Of a DNA stretch of 64,000 nt, positions 7,660 through 15,680 are shown in pieces. The position numbers and the translations under genes are program-made. The first letter of the stretch is position 1, and each line of letters begins with the position of its first letter. The notes beneath the pieces are model-generated. The model saw nothing but the letters and a program-made list of their open reading frames with translations, ran no database searches and was not told the DNA's origin. The DNA comes from Gp6-AA40 sp036407095 (GTDB taxonomy: Bacteria; Acidobacteriota; Vicinamibacteria; Vicinamibacterales; UBA2999). The stretch is taken from the NCBI GenBank assembly GCA_036407095.1, contig DASWZV010000158.1:124001-188000 (forward strand). Reading direction: 5' to 3'.

Positions 7660-8898
7660 ATGAAAACGCTGTCACGTGCTGCTTTGCTTCTGTCGCTGGT
7701 GTCGACGCCGGCGTTCGCTCAGGTCAACGCAGGGGAACAGAAACCCGAACAGGATCAGCCGTTCACGATGACTCAGGTGGCGACGTTCAATCTTCCCTGG
7801 CGCGTCGCCTTTCTGCCCGATGGGCGCATGCTCCTCACCGAGAAGCCAGGCGCGGTCTGGCTGGTGACACAGAAGGGAGAGAAGACGCCGGTGTCCAACG
7901 TGCCCGCGGTGCTGCATCAGGGCCAGGGCGGTTTGCTGGGCGTGTTCCTGTCGCCGAAGTACGCGACCGATCATCAGGTCTATCTGACGTATGCGGAACC
8001 GGGCGATGGTGGATCGAGCCTGGCGCTTGCACGAGCGACGCTGACCATCGGCGAAGGGACTGCAAGCCTGGACGGGCTCAAGGTCCTGTGGCGCGACATG
8101 CCCAAAGGAAAAGGTGGACAGTTCGGCGCGCAGATCGCCTTCTCACCAGACGGCCAGTATCTGTTCCTCACCGTCGGTGATCGCCAGCGGATGACGCCTG
8201 CTCAAGATCCGAATACACAACTCGGCAAGATCTTGCGTCTGACACTCGACGGCAAGCCGGCGCCGGGCAATCCGATGGCCGGGAAGACGGGCGCGACGAG
8301 CCTTCCCCTGATCGATCCGCCGCGCGACACGGAAGTCGCGAAGACCGCGCCCATCGTCAGCACCTACACATTACCCGGGCCGAACCTCGCATTGGCAGAG
8401 ACGTGGACCACTGGTCATCGCACGCCGTACGGTCTCGCGTTCTCGCCCGACGGCCGGCTGTGGGAACTCGAACACGGCCCGCGAGGCGGCGACGAGCTCA
8501 ACTTGATCGAACCGGGCAAGAACTACGGTTGGCCGCTCGTCTCATACGCCACCAACTACAACGGCGTGCCGATTCCGAGTCCGGACACGCGGCCAGACCT
8601 GGCCAAGCCGGTCATCTACTGGACGCCGGTGATCGCACCGGGCAGTCTTACTTTCTACAATGGCGCGATGTTCCCGCAGTGGAAAGGCTCGGCGCTGATT
8701 GGCGGAATGGGCTCGCAATCGCTCAACCGCGTCACGTTCGACGGGAAAGGCGGCGCGACGCCGGCGGAGCGCTGGCGCGTGGGCCATCGCATTCGCGATG
8801 TCGAAGTCGCTCCCGACGGCGCGGTGTGGATGCTCGAAGATGCCAATCCCGGCGGTCTGTATCGCGTGACGCCAAAGGAGTCGAGCGCCACGAAATGA
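7660..8898 (+). CDS. Periplasmic PQQ-dependent aldose/sorbosone-type sugar dehydrogenase (412 aa)
   Basis: A Sec signal peptide (MKTLSRAALLLSLVSTPAFA, cleavage after residue 20) precedes a six-bladed beta-propeller of the soluble aldose sugar dehydrogenase (GSDH/YliI) family. Visible family features are 'PWRVAFLPDGRMLLTEKPG', 'GGLLGVFLSPKY', 'GGQFGAQIAFSPDGQYLFLTVGDR', 'TGHRTPYGLAFSPDGRLWELEHGPRGGDELN' (shown here in two parts: 'TGHRTPYGLAFSPDGRLW' and 'EHGPRGGDELN') and 'NPGGLYRV'. It oxidises sugars or aldehydes using PQQ, passing electrons to the respiratory chain. The ATG at 7660 follows a strong GAGGAGA box. No pqq biosynthesis gene is in view, so cofactor supply is unknown. Confidence 0.9.
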   Translation: MKTLSRAALLLSLVSTPAFAQVNAGEQKPEQDQPFTMTQVATFNLPWRVAFLPDGRMLLTEKPGAVWLVTQKGEKTPVSNVPAVLHQGQGGLLGVFLSPKYATDHQVYLTYAEPGDGGSSLALARATLTIGEGTASLDGLKVLWRDMPKGKGGQFGAQIAFSPDGQYLFLTVGDRQRMTPAQDPNTQLGKILRLTLDGKPAPGNPMAGKTGATSLPLIDPPRDTEVAKTAPIVSTYTLPGPNLALAETWTTGHRTPYGLAFSPDGRLWELEHGPRGGDELNLIEPGKNYGWPLVSYATNYNGVPIPSPDTRPDLAKPVIYWTPVIAPGSLTFYNGAMFPQWKGSALIGGMGSQSLNRVTFDGKGGATPAERWRVGHRIRDVEVAPDGAVWMLEDANPGGLYRVTPKESSATK

Positions 8899-8914
8899 CG
8901 GGAGTAGCCTGCGA

Positions 8915-11318
8915 GTGAAGCAAGACCTCACTTACGCGCTTCGTCTCCTTCGGCGCGCACCTGCTTTTGCCCTCGCGGCCGTCGCCACGCTGGCACTCGG
9001 CATCGGCGCCAGCACCGCGATGTTCGCCATCATCGATTCAGTTCTGCTCCGCCCGCTGCGCTTCGCGGATCCGGACCGGCTCGTGATGTTGCGGCCGACG
9101 TCCGGTTCACGCGTGTCGGCAGGCTATCTCGACGAGTGGCGGCGCCAGAGCCGCACGTTCGCAGATATGGCCGGATGGCTCGACGTGCGCGCGACCATGA
9201 CCGGCCGCGGCGAGCCCGTGCCGATCGTTGCCGACCACGCGACCACGAATTTCTTCGCCGTGCTCGGCACGCCCCCACTCGTCGGTCGCACGTTCACGAC
9301 CGACCGCGATCTGGGGCGGGTCGAGCCCGAAGTCGTTCTCAGCTATGGACTGTGGCAACGACGGTTCGGAGGGAGTCCGGAGGTCGTCGGCCAATCGATC
9401 GTGCTCGACGGTACGACGCAGACCATCATCGGCGTCATGCCGCAGCACTTCGCGATCCGTACGACCGAGCTCGCTGAATCGCGCGCGGAGTTGTGGCAAC
9501 CCCTCCGCGTGGGCTCGGAGAATCTCATCGGAATGGGCGGCAACCTTCACGTCATCGGCCGCCTTGCTCCCCGGGCCACGTTCGAGCAGGCGCAGGCCGA
9601 CTTGTCGGCGATCGCCGCGCGCATCGAAGAACGGTTCCCATCCTACAGCCGCGATTGGCGCGTCCAGACGCTTCCGCTGCTGGAAGCCACGGTCCGCGAT
9701 GTACGTCCGTTGCTGCTGGTGCTCTTCGGAGCCGTCGCGCTGTTGCTCTTCGTCGCCTGCGGGAACGTCGCCACTCTGGCGATCAGCCGCAGTGTCGCAA
9801 GACGGACGGAATTCAGCGTCCGCAGAGCGCTTGGCGCAACCAACGGGCGCCTGGTTCACCAGCTGTTCATCGAGAGCGCGGTTCTTGCGGGTCTTGGCGG
9901 TATCGGGGGTATGGTGCTGGCCTGGTGGAGCACGGACGCAGTTCAGGGCGCGATTTCTCCAGGGATGAATCTGCCGCGGACGGCGGAGATCGCCGTCGGC
10001 GGTCGGGCGCTTGGCTTCGCGTGTGCCGTCACGGTTCTCACGGCTGCATCACTGTGGCTCGTGTCGCTGCCTCGTTCGGTGTTGGGCAGCATGTCGGCCG
10101 CAATCGGGACCCCGCGGTGCACTCGGTCAGCAGCGTCAGCGCGTCACCAGCGCGGTCATCGTCGCCGAGGTCGCATTCGCCCTCATGCTTCTCGCCGGGA
10201 CTGGCCTGCTCGTTCGCACCGTCCAGGAATTGACACGGGTGACACCAGGCTTCGACGTCGATCGTGTCCTCACCATGAAAACCACGCTCCCTGAGAACGC
10301 GTACGCGAGCGACGATCGTATTCGTGCATTTGGTTCGGAGCTGCTCCGCGTGCTCGGGCGCGAGCCGCACATTTCGCGGGCAGGCTTCGCCAACTATCTG
10401 CCGATGAGCCGCGGCGGTGCGGCGAATCGCTTCGAGATCGAAGGACGTGCCGAGACGCGTGTCGAGGATCAGAAGTTTTCATGGGTCAGCATCGTCGGAG
10501 GACGCTACTTCGAAGCCATGGGGATACCGCTCGTCCGCGGCCGGCTTCCGGGGCGTCAGGATACCGAGAAGACCGAACCCGTGTTTGTCATCGATGAACT
10601 GCTGGCGCGCCGCTACTGGCCGAATATGGATCCGATTGGCGCGCGTCTCACGTGGTTTCGCGACAAGAACGAGAGGCTGACAGGTGTCGTGATCGGCGTC
10701 GTCGGCAGTGTCAAGTTTCGCGGGCTGGCCGCGGACGCTCCGGAAAGCGCGTACTGGTGGTTTCCGCAAGTGACGACACGTGACTTCACGCTGTCAGTGC
10801 GTTCGGCCACCGATGCCGCCGCTGTCGCGCCGGTCGTGATTGGCGCGATCCGACAGATCGATCCCGATCAGCCTGTTGCGGACGTGCGTGCGCTTGCGAC
10901 ATTCGTGTCGGACGATCTGGCACGTCCACGATTCGCGATGCAGCTGGTTGGCGCTTTCGCCGTGGCCGCGCTGCTCCTCGCGGGAATGGGTTTGTATGGC
11001 GTCGTTGCCTTCTGGGTTGCCCGGCGCGCGAGTGAGATCGGTCTGCGGGTTGCCATCGGTGCTCAACCTTCCGATGTGCTGTGGCTCGTGATGCGGCGGA
11101 CGGTTCTGCTCATCGGTGGTGGCGCGGCTATCGGCCTCATCACGTCGATGGCCTGGGCCAGGGCACTCGCAGGACTTCTCTACGGCATTACGCCCGCGGA
11201 TCCCACCGCCTTGATACTTGCCACGCTGTTCCTCGTCTCGGTGGCGCTGCTTGCCGCGTACCTACCTGCGCGCCGCGCCCTTCACGTGGATCCGATCGTC
11301 GTGCTCAAAGAGAATTAG
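8915..11318 (+). pseudogene. MacB/FtsX-type ABC permease, frameshifted
   Basis: Two overlapping frames together encode one acidobacterial-type permease of about 800 residues. The 5' part (GTG at 8915, frame open to 10294) has the N-terminal TM helix ('FALAAVATLALGIGAST'), the MacB periplasmic domain and the first FtsX domain ('LLLFVACGNVATLAISR'). The 3' part, meaningful from about 10110 to the stop at 11318, has 'RVTSAVIVAEVAFALMLLAG', the second periplasmic domain and the last FtsX domain ('LRVAIGAQPSDVLWLV'). Homology switches frame at about 10085-10130. It lacks the N-terminal cytoplasmic helical domain and PadR partner of the other permeases here. It starts 16 bp after the dehydrogenase gene. 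A sequencing or assembly indel is as likely as true decay, because both halves look conserved. Confidence 0.8.
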
Positions 11319-11319
11319 C

Positions 11320-11424
11320 CTAGTGCTGTTTGCGATTGGTGTAGAGCGGGGGCTTCAGCCCCCGCGAGCGAATCGACGCGCAGGCTTAAGCCTGCGCGCT
11401 ACGGCGAAACGAATATCGCACTAG
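11320..11424. mobile_element. 105-bp MITE/REP-like element with two internal palindromes
   Basis: The element is bounded by a 7-bp inverted repeat CTAGTGC (11320-11326) / GCACTAG (11418-11424). Inside are a 20-bp hairpin GCGGGGGCTTCAGCCCCCGC (11346-11365) and a perfect 22-bp palindrome at 11377-11398 built on GCAGGCTTAAGCCTGC. It has no coding capacity. It fills the gap between two convergent genes, starting 2 bp after the permease stop, so the hairpins may also end transcription from both sides. The structure resembles small palindromic elements seen dispersed in soil bacterial genomes; that family link is from memory. Confidence 0.65.
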
Positions 11425-11431
11425 AGCCTCA

Positions 11432-13834
11432 CTAGGAGGTCCGCGCAAGGAGGCTGGCTGCCAGATGCTCGCCGGTCAGCGTCGACTTCGCGGCCACCAG
11501 GTCCGCCGGCGTGCCTTCGAACACGATGCGCCCGCCGTCGTGTCCCGCGCCGGGACCGAGGTCGATGATCCAGTCAGCGTGCGCCATCACCGACTGGTGG
11601 TGCTCGATCACGATGACCGATTTGCCCGAGTCGACCAACCGATCCAGCAGCACGAGCAGCTGCTCGAGATCGGCGAGGTGCAATCCGGTCGTCAGCTCGT
11701 CGAACACGTAGACGCCACCCGCTTCGCCCATGTAGGTCGCGAGCTTGAGCCGCTGACGCTCGCCACCCGAGAGCGTGGTGAGCGGTTGCCCAAGCCTGAG
11801 GTAGCCAAGGCCGACGTCGGCCATCCGCTGCAGGATCGCGTGCGCGGCGGGCGTGTGCGCCTTGCCGGCACCGAAGAATGCAACCGCGTCTTTGACCGAT
11901 AGATCGAGCACTTCGGCGATGTTGAGTCCCCCACCTGCCCTGAGCGAAGCCGAAGGGCCTGCCCTGAGCGGAGTCGAAGGGAACCGGTAATTCAGTACCG
12001 ACGCCTGGAACCGACGGCCCTCGCAGTCTTCGCAGATCGTCGTGACGCCGGCCATCATCGCGAGGTCGGTGTAGATCACCCCGGCACCATTGCAGGTCGG
12101 ACACGCCCCCTCGGAGTTGGCACTGAACAACGCGGCCTTCACGCCGTTGGCTTTCGCGAACGCGTTGCGAATCGGATCGAGGAGACCGGTGTACGTGGCC
12201 GGGTTGCTGCGTCGCGAGCCACGAATCGGCGCCTGATCGATCGACACCACACCGTCTCGCCCGCTCACAGAGCCGTGAATCAGCGAGCTCTTGCCCGACC
12301 CTGCTACGCCCGTTACCACCACCAGCACGCCGAGTGGGATATCGACATTGACGTTCTTCAAGTTGTGCGTGCGAGCACCACGCACCTTCATCACAGTCGA
12401 AGGTTTCCGCACCGATCGCTTCAACGAGGCGCGGTCGTTCAGGTGACGGCCGGTGAGCGTGGCGCTGGTCCGCAGTTTCTCGACGGTGCCCTCGAAGACG
12501 ACCTCGCCGCCAGCGGTTCCCGCGCCTGGACCGAGATCGACGACGTGATCGGCGATCGCGATCACCTCCGGCTTGTGCTCGACCACGAGGACGGTGTTGC
12601 CCTTGTCGCGCAACCGCTGCAGCAGGTCGTTCATCCGCTGGATGTCGTGAGGATGCAGTCCGATCGTCGGCTCGTCGAAGACGTAGGTCACGTCGGTGAG
12701 CGACGATCCGAGATGCCCGATCATCTTCGTGCGCTGCGCCTCACCACCCGACAGCGTGCCGGACGGTCGATCGAGACTGAGATAGCCGAGCCCGATCTCC
12801 ACGAACGAGTCGAGCGTGTGCCGCAGCTTCGTCAGCAACGGTGCGACAGACGGCTCGTTCAGAGCGCGCACCCACTCGGCGAGGTCGCTGATCTGCATCG
12901 CGCACGCATTGGCGATGTTGATCCCTTTGATCTTGGCGGAACGAGCGGCCTCGTTGAGCCGGGTGCCATGGCACTCGGGACAGAGGCTGAACGTGACCGC
13001 GCGCTCGACGAACGCGCGGATGTGCGGCTGCATCGCGTCGACGTCTTTCGACAGGAACGACTTCTTGATCCGGGGGATCAGGCCCTCGTAGGAGAGGTTG
13101 ATGTTCTGGACCTTCACCTTCCTCGGCTCGCTGTACAGGAAGTTGTCGCGCTCCTTCTTCGTGTACTTGCGGATCGGCCTGTCCGGGTCGAGACCTGCAG
13201 CCGCGAAGATCCGCACGTGCCAGCCCTCGGCCGTGTAGCCGGGGATGGTGAGCGCACCCTCGTTGAGCGACTTGCTGTCGTCGAAGAGCTGGGACAGGTC
13301 GATGTCGCTGACCGATCCCATCCCGTCGCATCGCGGGCACATCCCACCGGTACGAGTGAAGGTGACCTTCTCGGCCTTGCGGGCGCCTTTCTCGACCGTG
13401 ATCGACCCGGCTGCGCGGATCGATGGGATGTTGAAGGAGAAGGCGTTGGACGAGCCGATGTGCGGCTTGCCGAGGCGACTCCACAGGACCCGCAGCATCG
13501 CGTTGGCGTCGGTCGCAGTGCCGACTGTCGAACGGGAGTTGGCGCCCATGCGCTCCTGGTCGACGATGATTGCGGTCGTCAGCCCTTCGAGCACGTCGAC
13601 TTCGGGCCGGCCCAGCGTCGGCATGAATCCCTGCACGAACGCGCTGTAGGTCTCGTTGATCAGCCGTTGCGATTCCTGCGCGATGGTGCTGAATACCAGC
13701 GAAGACTTGCCCGATCCCGAGACGCCGGTGAACACGGTCAGCCGCCGCTTGGGGATCTCGAGGCTGACGTTCTTCAGGTTGTTCTCGCGCGCGCCCTGCA
13801 CCCGGATCAGGTCGTGGCTGTCTGCGACACTCAC
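11432..13834 (-). CDS. UvrA-like tandem ABC ATPase, short class (800 aa)
   Basis: Two ABC modules: Walker A 'GVSGSGKSSL', zinc-site cysteines 'CPRC' and 'CPEC', signature 'LSGGEAQR', Walker B 'VFDEPTIGLHPHD'; then Walker A 'GVAGSGKSSLIHG', 'CPTC...CEDC', signature 'LSGGERQR', and Walker B 'VFDELTTGLH' (Leu instead of Pro). At 800 residues it belongs with the shorter UvrA-like proteins (UvrA2/drug-resistance type) rather than the ~940-aa repair UvrA. Its role may be DNA-lesion or drug-related protection. The GTG at 13834 overlaps the TGA of the upstream gene (GTGA), so it is translationally coupled as the last gene of the seven-gene operon. A 48-bp repeat (11934-11981) is inserted in frame in the second module, adding 16 codons. 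Confidence 0.9.
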   Translation of the reverse strand: MSVADSHDLIRVQGARENNLKNVSLEIPKRRLTVFTGVSGSGKSSLVFSTIAQESQRLINETYSAFVQGFMPTLGRPEVDVLEGLTTAIIVDQERMGANSRSTVGTATDANAMLRVLWSRLGKPHIGSSNAFSFNIPSIRAAGSITVEKGARKAEKVTFTRTGGMCPRCDGMGSVSDIDLSQLFDDSKSLNEGALTIPGYTAEGWHVRIFAAAGLDPDRPIRKYTKKERDNFLYSEPRKVKVQNINLSYEGLIPRIKKSFLSKDVDAMQPHIRAFVERAVTFSLCPECHGTRLNEAARSAKIKGINIANACAMQISDLAEWVRALNEPSVAPLLTKLRHTLDSFVEIGLGYLSLDRPSGTLSGGEAQRTKMIGHLGSSLTDVTYVFDEPTIGLHPHDIQRMNDLLQRLRDKGNTVLVVEHKPEVIAIADHVVDLGPGAGTAGGEVVFEGTVEKLRTSATLTGRHLNDRASLKRSVRKPSTVMKVRGARTHNLKNVNVDIPLGVLVVVTGVAGSGKSSLIHGSVSGRDGVVSIDQAPIRGSRRSNPATYTGLLDPIRNAFAKANGVKAALFSANSEGACPTCNGAGVIYTDLAMMAGVTTICEDCEGRRFQASVLNYRFPSTPLRAGPSASLRAGGGLNIAEVLDLSVKDAVAFFGAGKAHTPAAHAILQRMADVGLGYLRLGQPLTTLSGGERQRLKLATYMGEAGGVYVFDELTTGLHLADLEQLLVLLDRLVDSGKSVIVIEHHQSVMAHADWIIDLGPGAGHDGGRIVFEGTPADLVAAKSTLTGEHLAASLLARTS
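11934..11981. repeat. Two tandem 24-bp REP-like units inserted in frame in the UvrA-like gene
   Basis: Two 24-bp copies, 11934-11957 and 11958-11981, differ at two positions; the core is GCCCTGAGC-RR-GYCGAAGGG. Because the unit is a multiple of three, the reading frame survives and the protein gains a 'STPLRAGPSASLRAG' stretch absent from the conserved ABC architecture. A related core occurs at 61515-61535 at the start of a permease gene. Confidence 0.8.
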
Positions 13835-15669
13835 GCCGTGCTCTTCGTCAGTGGCTGGACCTGATCGAACTGGAGACCGCTGTCGCTGTCTCCTCGTCCT
13901 CGCGTCTTCTGACGGCCGATCCAGACGTACACGCGGCCATCGTACCAACGCGTGCGTTGGTACGCGCGGACGACCTTGGTTCCACCAGCCGGGACTTCCT
14001 CTTCCTCGATGACGTACGGCTGCTGTGGAGTCTGATCGAGGCCCACGCGAAGGATGTCGCCGCGCGGCGCGACCGTCGGTGACGGCGCGCCCCGAATGAT
14101 CCTTGCCATGCGACCACGCTGCAGCCTGATGTCGCCGGAGACAGCCGAGACCTGTACCGGCAGAAACGGAATCCAATTCTCGGGGACGGTCGTGCCGGCC
14201 ACGTAGCGGATGCGGGCATCCGTGTCGATCGGCGCCGGGCCGTCTGGGGGCTCGTTCGCGCGCAGATATCGTGTCAGAGCGGCAGCCGCTTCATCGCCGC
14301 CGACACCGGTGCCGATCTCGCCGGGAATCGTTTCCTCGATCGCGAACACCATGTTTGCCATCTCGTCGCGCGTGAAGGTGACCCTCTCGATCGGCGCGCC
14401 TTCCTGGCGGCTGCCGATCACCGGGAGCAGCAGCAGGCGCGGATCGATCAGCGTCGACGAGGCGTCACGCAGATTGAAGAGGTTCCAGTGCTGCCACGAG
14501 TCAATCGGTCGAGAACCCGCCGGCCGCACGAACGTGCGCACGCCAAAGACGTCGGTCACGACCACACCGAGCACCGCGGCATACGATCCGACACCGAGCT
14601 CGTACGGCACCAGGATCCAGTCGTTGCCGTAGATCAGTCCGAACTCCGCCAGCATCAGCAGCGCAAGGTCGGTGGTGCTTGCCCGGATGTCTCCGAAACT
14701 CGTCTTGCTGTCTTCGAACTGCCAGTACCGCATGTTCGGCATGCCGCCATACTCGATCGGTGTTGGCAGGAACGACAGCGGATCCTGATTCACACTCGTG
14801 GTCTGAGGCAGCGGATCGCCTGGCGCTCCGGCGATGACGATCGTTCGATCGACATCGAAGGCATGCCAGTCGAGATCGCCTCCTGGGTACTGATTTGCCG
14901 CAAGCGCAACGCGTCCCTCGCCGTTCTCGACCGGCGAGCCGCACGCGAAGCGATATTCCAATCGTGACGGCTGCCATGGCACTCGTTCGTTCGCGGTGGG
15001 GACGCTGTAGAGGCGCGCGAACCACGCGGTCAGCGCCAATGCTGCGTTGCGAAGCGCGGTGCGATCGGACTCGCTGATACTCAGGCCGGTGACGAAGGTC
15101 TCGTGAGCGCCGGTCCCGATGTCGTCGAGGAGCGTACGACCATCAGGCAGACGGCCTTCGACCGCCGAGAAATAGGCGCGCGCGTCGGTATCGCTGGCCA
15201 GTTGCGCAGCGCGTTCCGGGTCCGTGCTGGCCACGATGGGATAGCGATTCAGATACGAGGTTTTGACGGTGGCGTCGCTCCACAGTAAACCGATCAGCCG
15301 GCTGAAGTGCCGCCCGATCTGGACGCGAAGACCAAGAGCCATGGGAATCGGTTCGCGCTCGACCCGCACTTCGAGCGGCACGTTGTCGTCGTACGGGCGC
15401 GCGACATCGTCGGCCGGTGCGTACGCGTCGAGCTTCCCCACGCGCATCTGCAGTCTGGCTGCGATTGCAGACCCTGTGTTCTCACCATGGAACTCACCGA
15501 ACTGCCATTGACGACAGAGTGCCCACAACGGATCGCGGACTTCGGCCTTGAGGCTGCGCGCGAAGTCCTCGCGCCGCGGCCGGCCTTCGAGTCGGTTCCA
15601 GTTGACGACCGCCGACACGAACTCGGCCTGGAGGAACAGCGTCTTGTCGATCAGGATGGGACCGGCCAT
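13831..15669 (-). CDS. 612-aa protein of unknown function, sixth gene of the giant-protein operon
   Basis: I do not recognise a named domain. The N-terminus is strongly patterned ('DKTLFLQAEFVSAVVNWNRL', then 'RDPLWALCRQWQFGEFHGEN'), the remainder looks like a mixed alpha/beta soluble protein, and there is no signal peptide or TM helix. A C-terminal segment ('PAGGTKVVRAYQRTRWYDGR', 'VYVWIGRQKTRGRG') looks like a small beta domain. The ATG at 15669 is preceded by a GAGGAGG box and follows the stop of the 1637-aa gene by 11 bp; its own stop overlaps the start of the UvrA-like gene. This arrangement implies expression in a fixed ratio with its neighbours. A structural or assembly role is possible but is an inference. 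Confidence 0.75.
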   Translation of the reverse strand: MAGPILIDKTLFLQAEFVSAVVNWNRLEGRPRREDFARSLKAEVRDPLWALCRQWQFGEFHGENTGSAIAARLQMRVGKLDAYAPADDVARPYDDNVPLEVRVEREPIPMALGLRVQIGRHFSRLIGLLWSDATVKTSYLNRYPIVASTDPERAAQLASDTDARAYFSAVEGRLPDGRTLLDDIGTGAHETFVTGLSISESDRTALRNAALALTAWFARLYSVPTANERVPWQPSRLEYRFACGSPVENGEGRVALAANQYPGGDLDWHAFDVDRTIVIAGAPGDPLPQTTSVNQDPLSFLPTPIEYGGMPNMRYWQFEDSKTSFGDIRASTTDLALLMLAEFGLIYGNDWILVPYELGVGSYAAVLGVVVTDVFGVRTFVRPAGSRPIDSWQHWNLFNLRDASSTLIDPRLLLLPVIGSRQEGAPIERVTFTRDEMANMVFAIEETIPGEIGTGVGGDEAAAALTRYLRANEPPDGPAPIDTDARIRYVAGTTVPENWIPFLPVQVSAVSGDIRLQRGRMARIIRGAPSPTVAPRGDILRVGLDQTPQQPYVIEEEEVPAGGTKVVRAYQRTRWYDGRVYVWIGRQKTRGRGDSDSGLQFDQVQPLTKSTA

Positions 15670-15680
15670 GATGCGCCTCC

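Noticed and set aside
7660..8898. Link between the PQQ-type dehydrogenase and the selenoprotein redox operon
   Set aside because: They are 34 kb apart with no shared regulatory signal.
8915..11318. Programmed ribosomal frameshift in the permease
   Set aside because: No slippery run or pseudoknot candidate seen near 10085-10130, and homologous permeases are single-frame.
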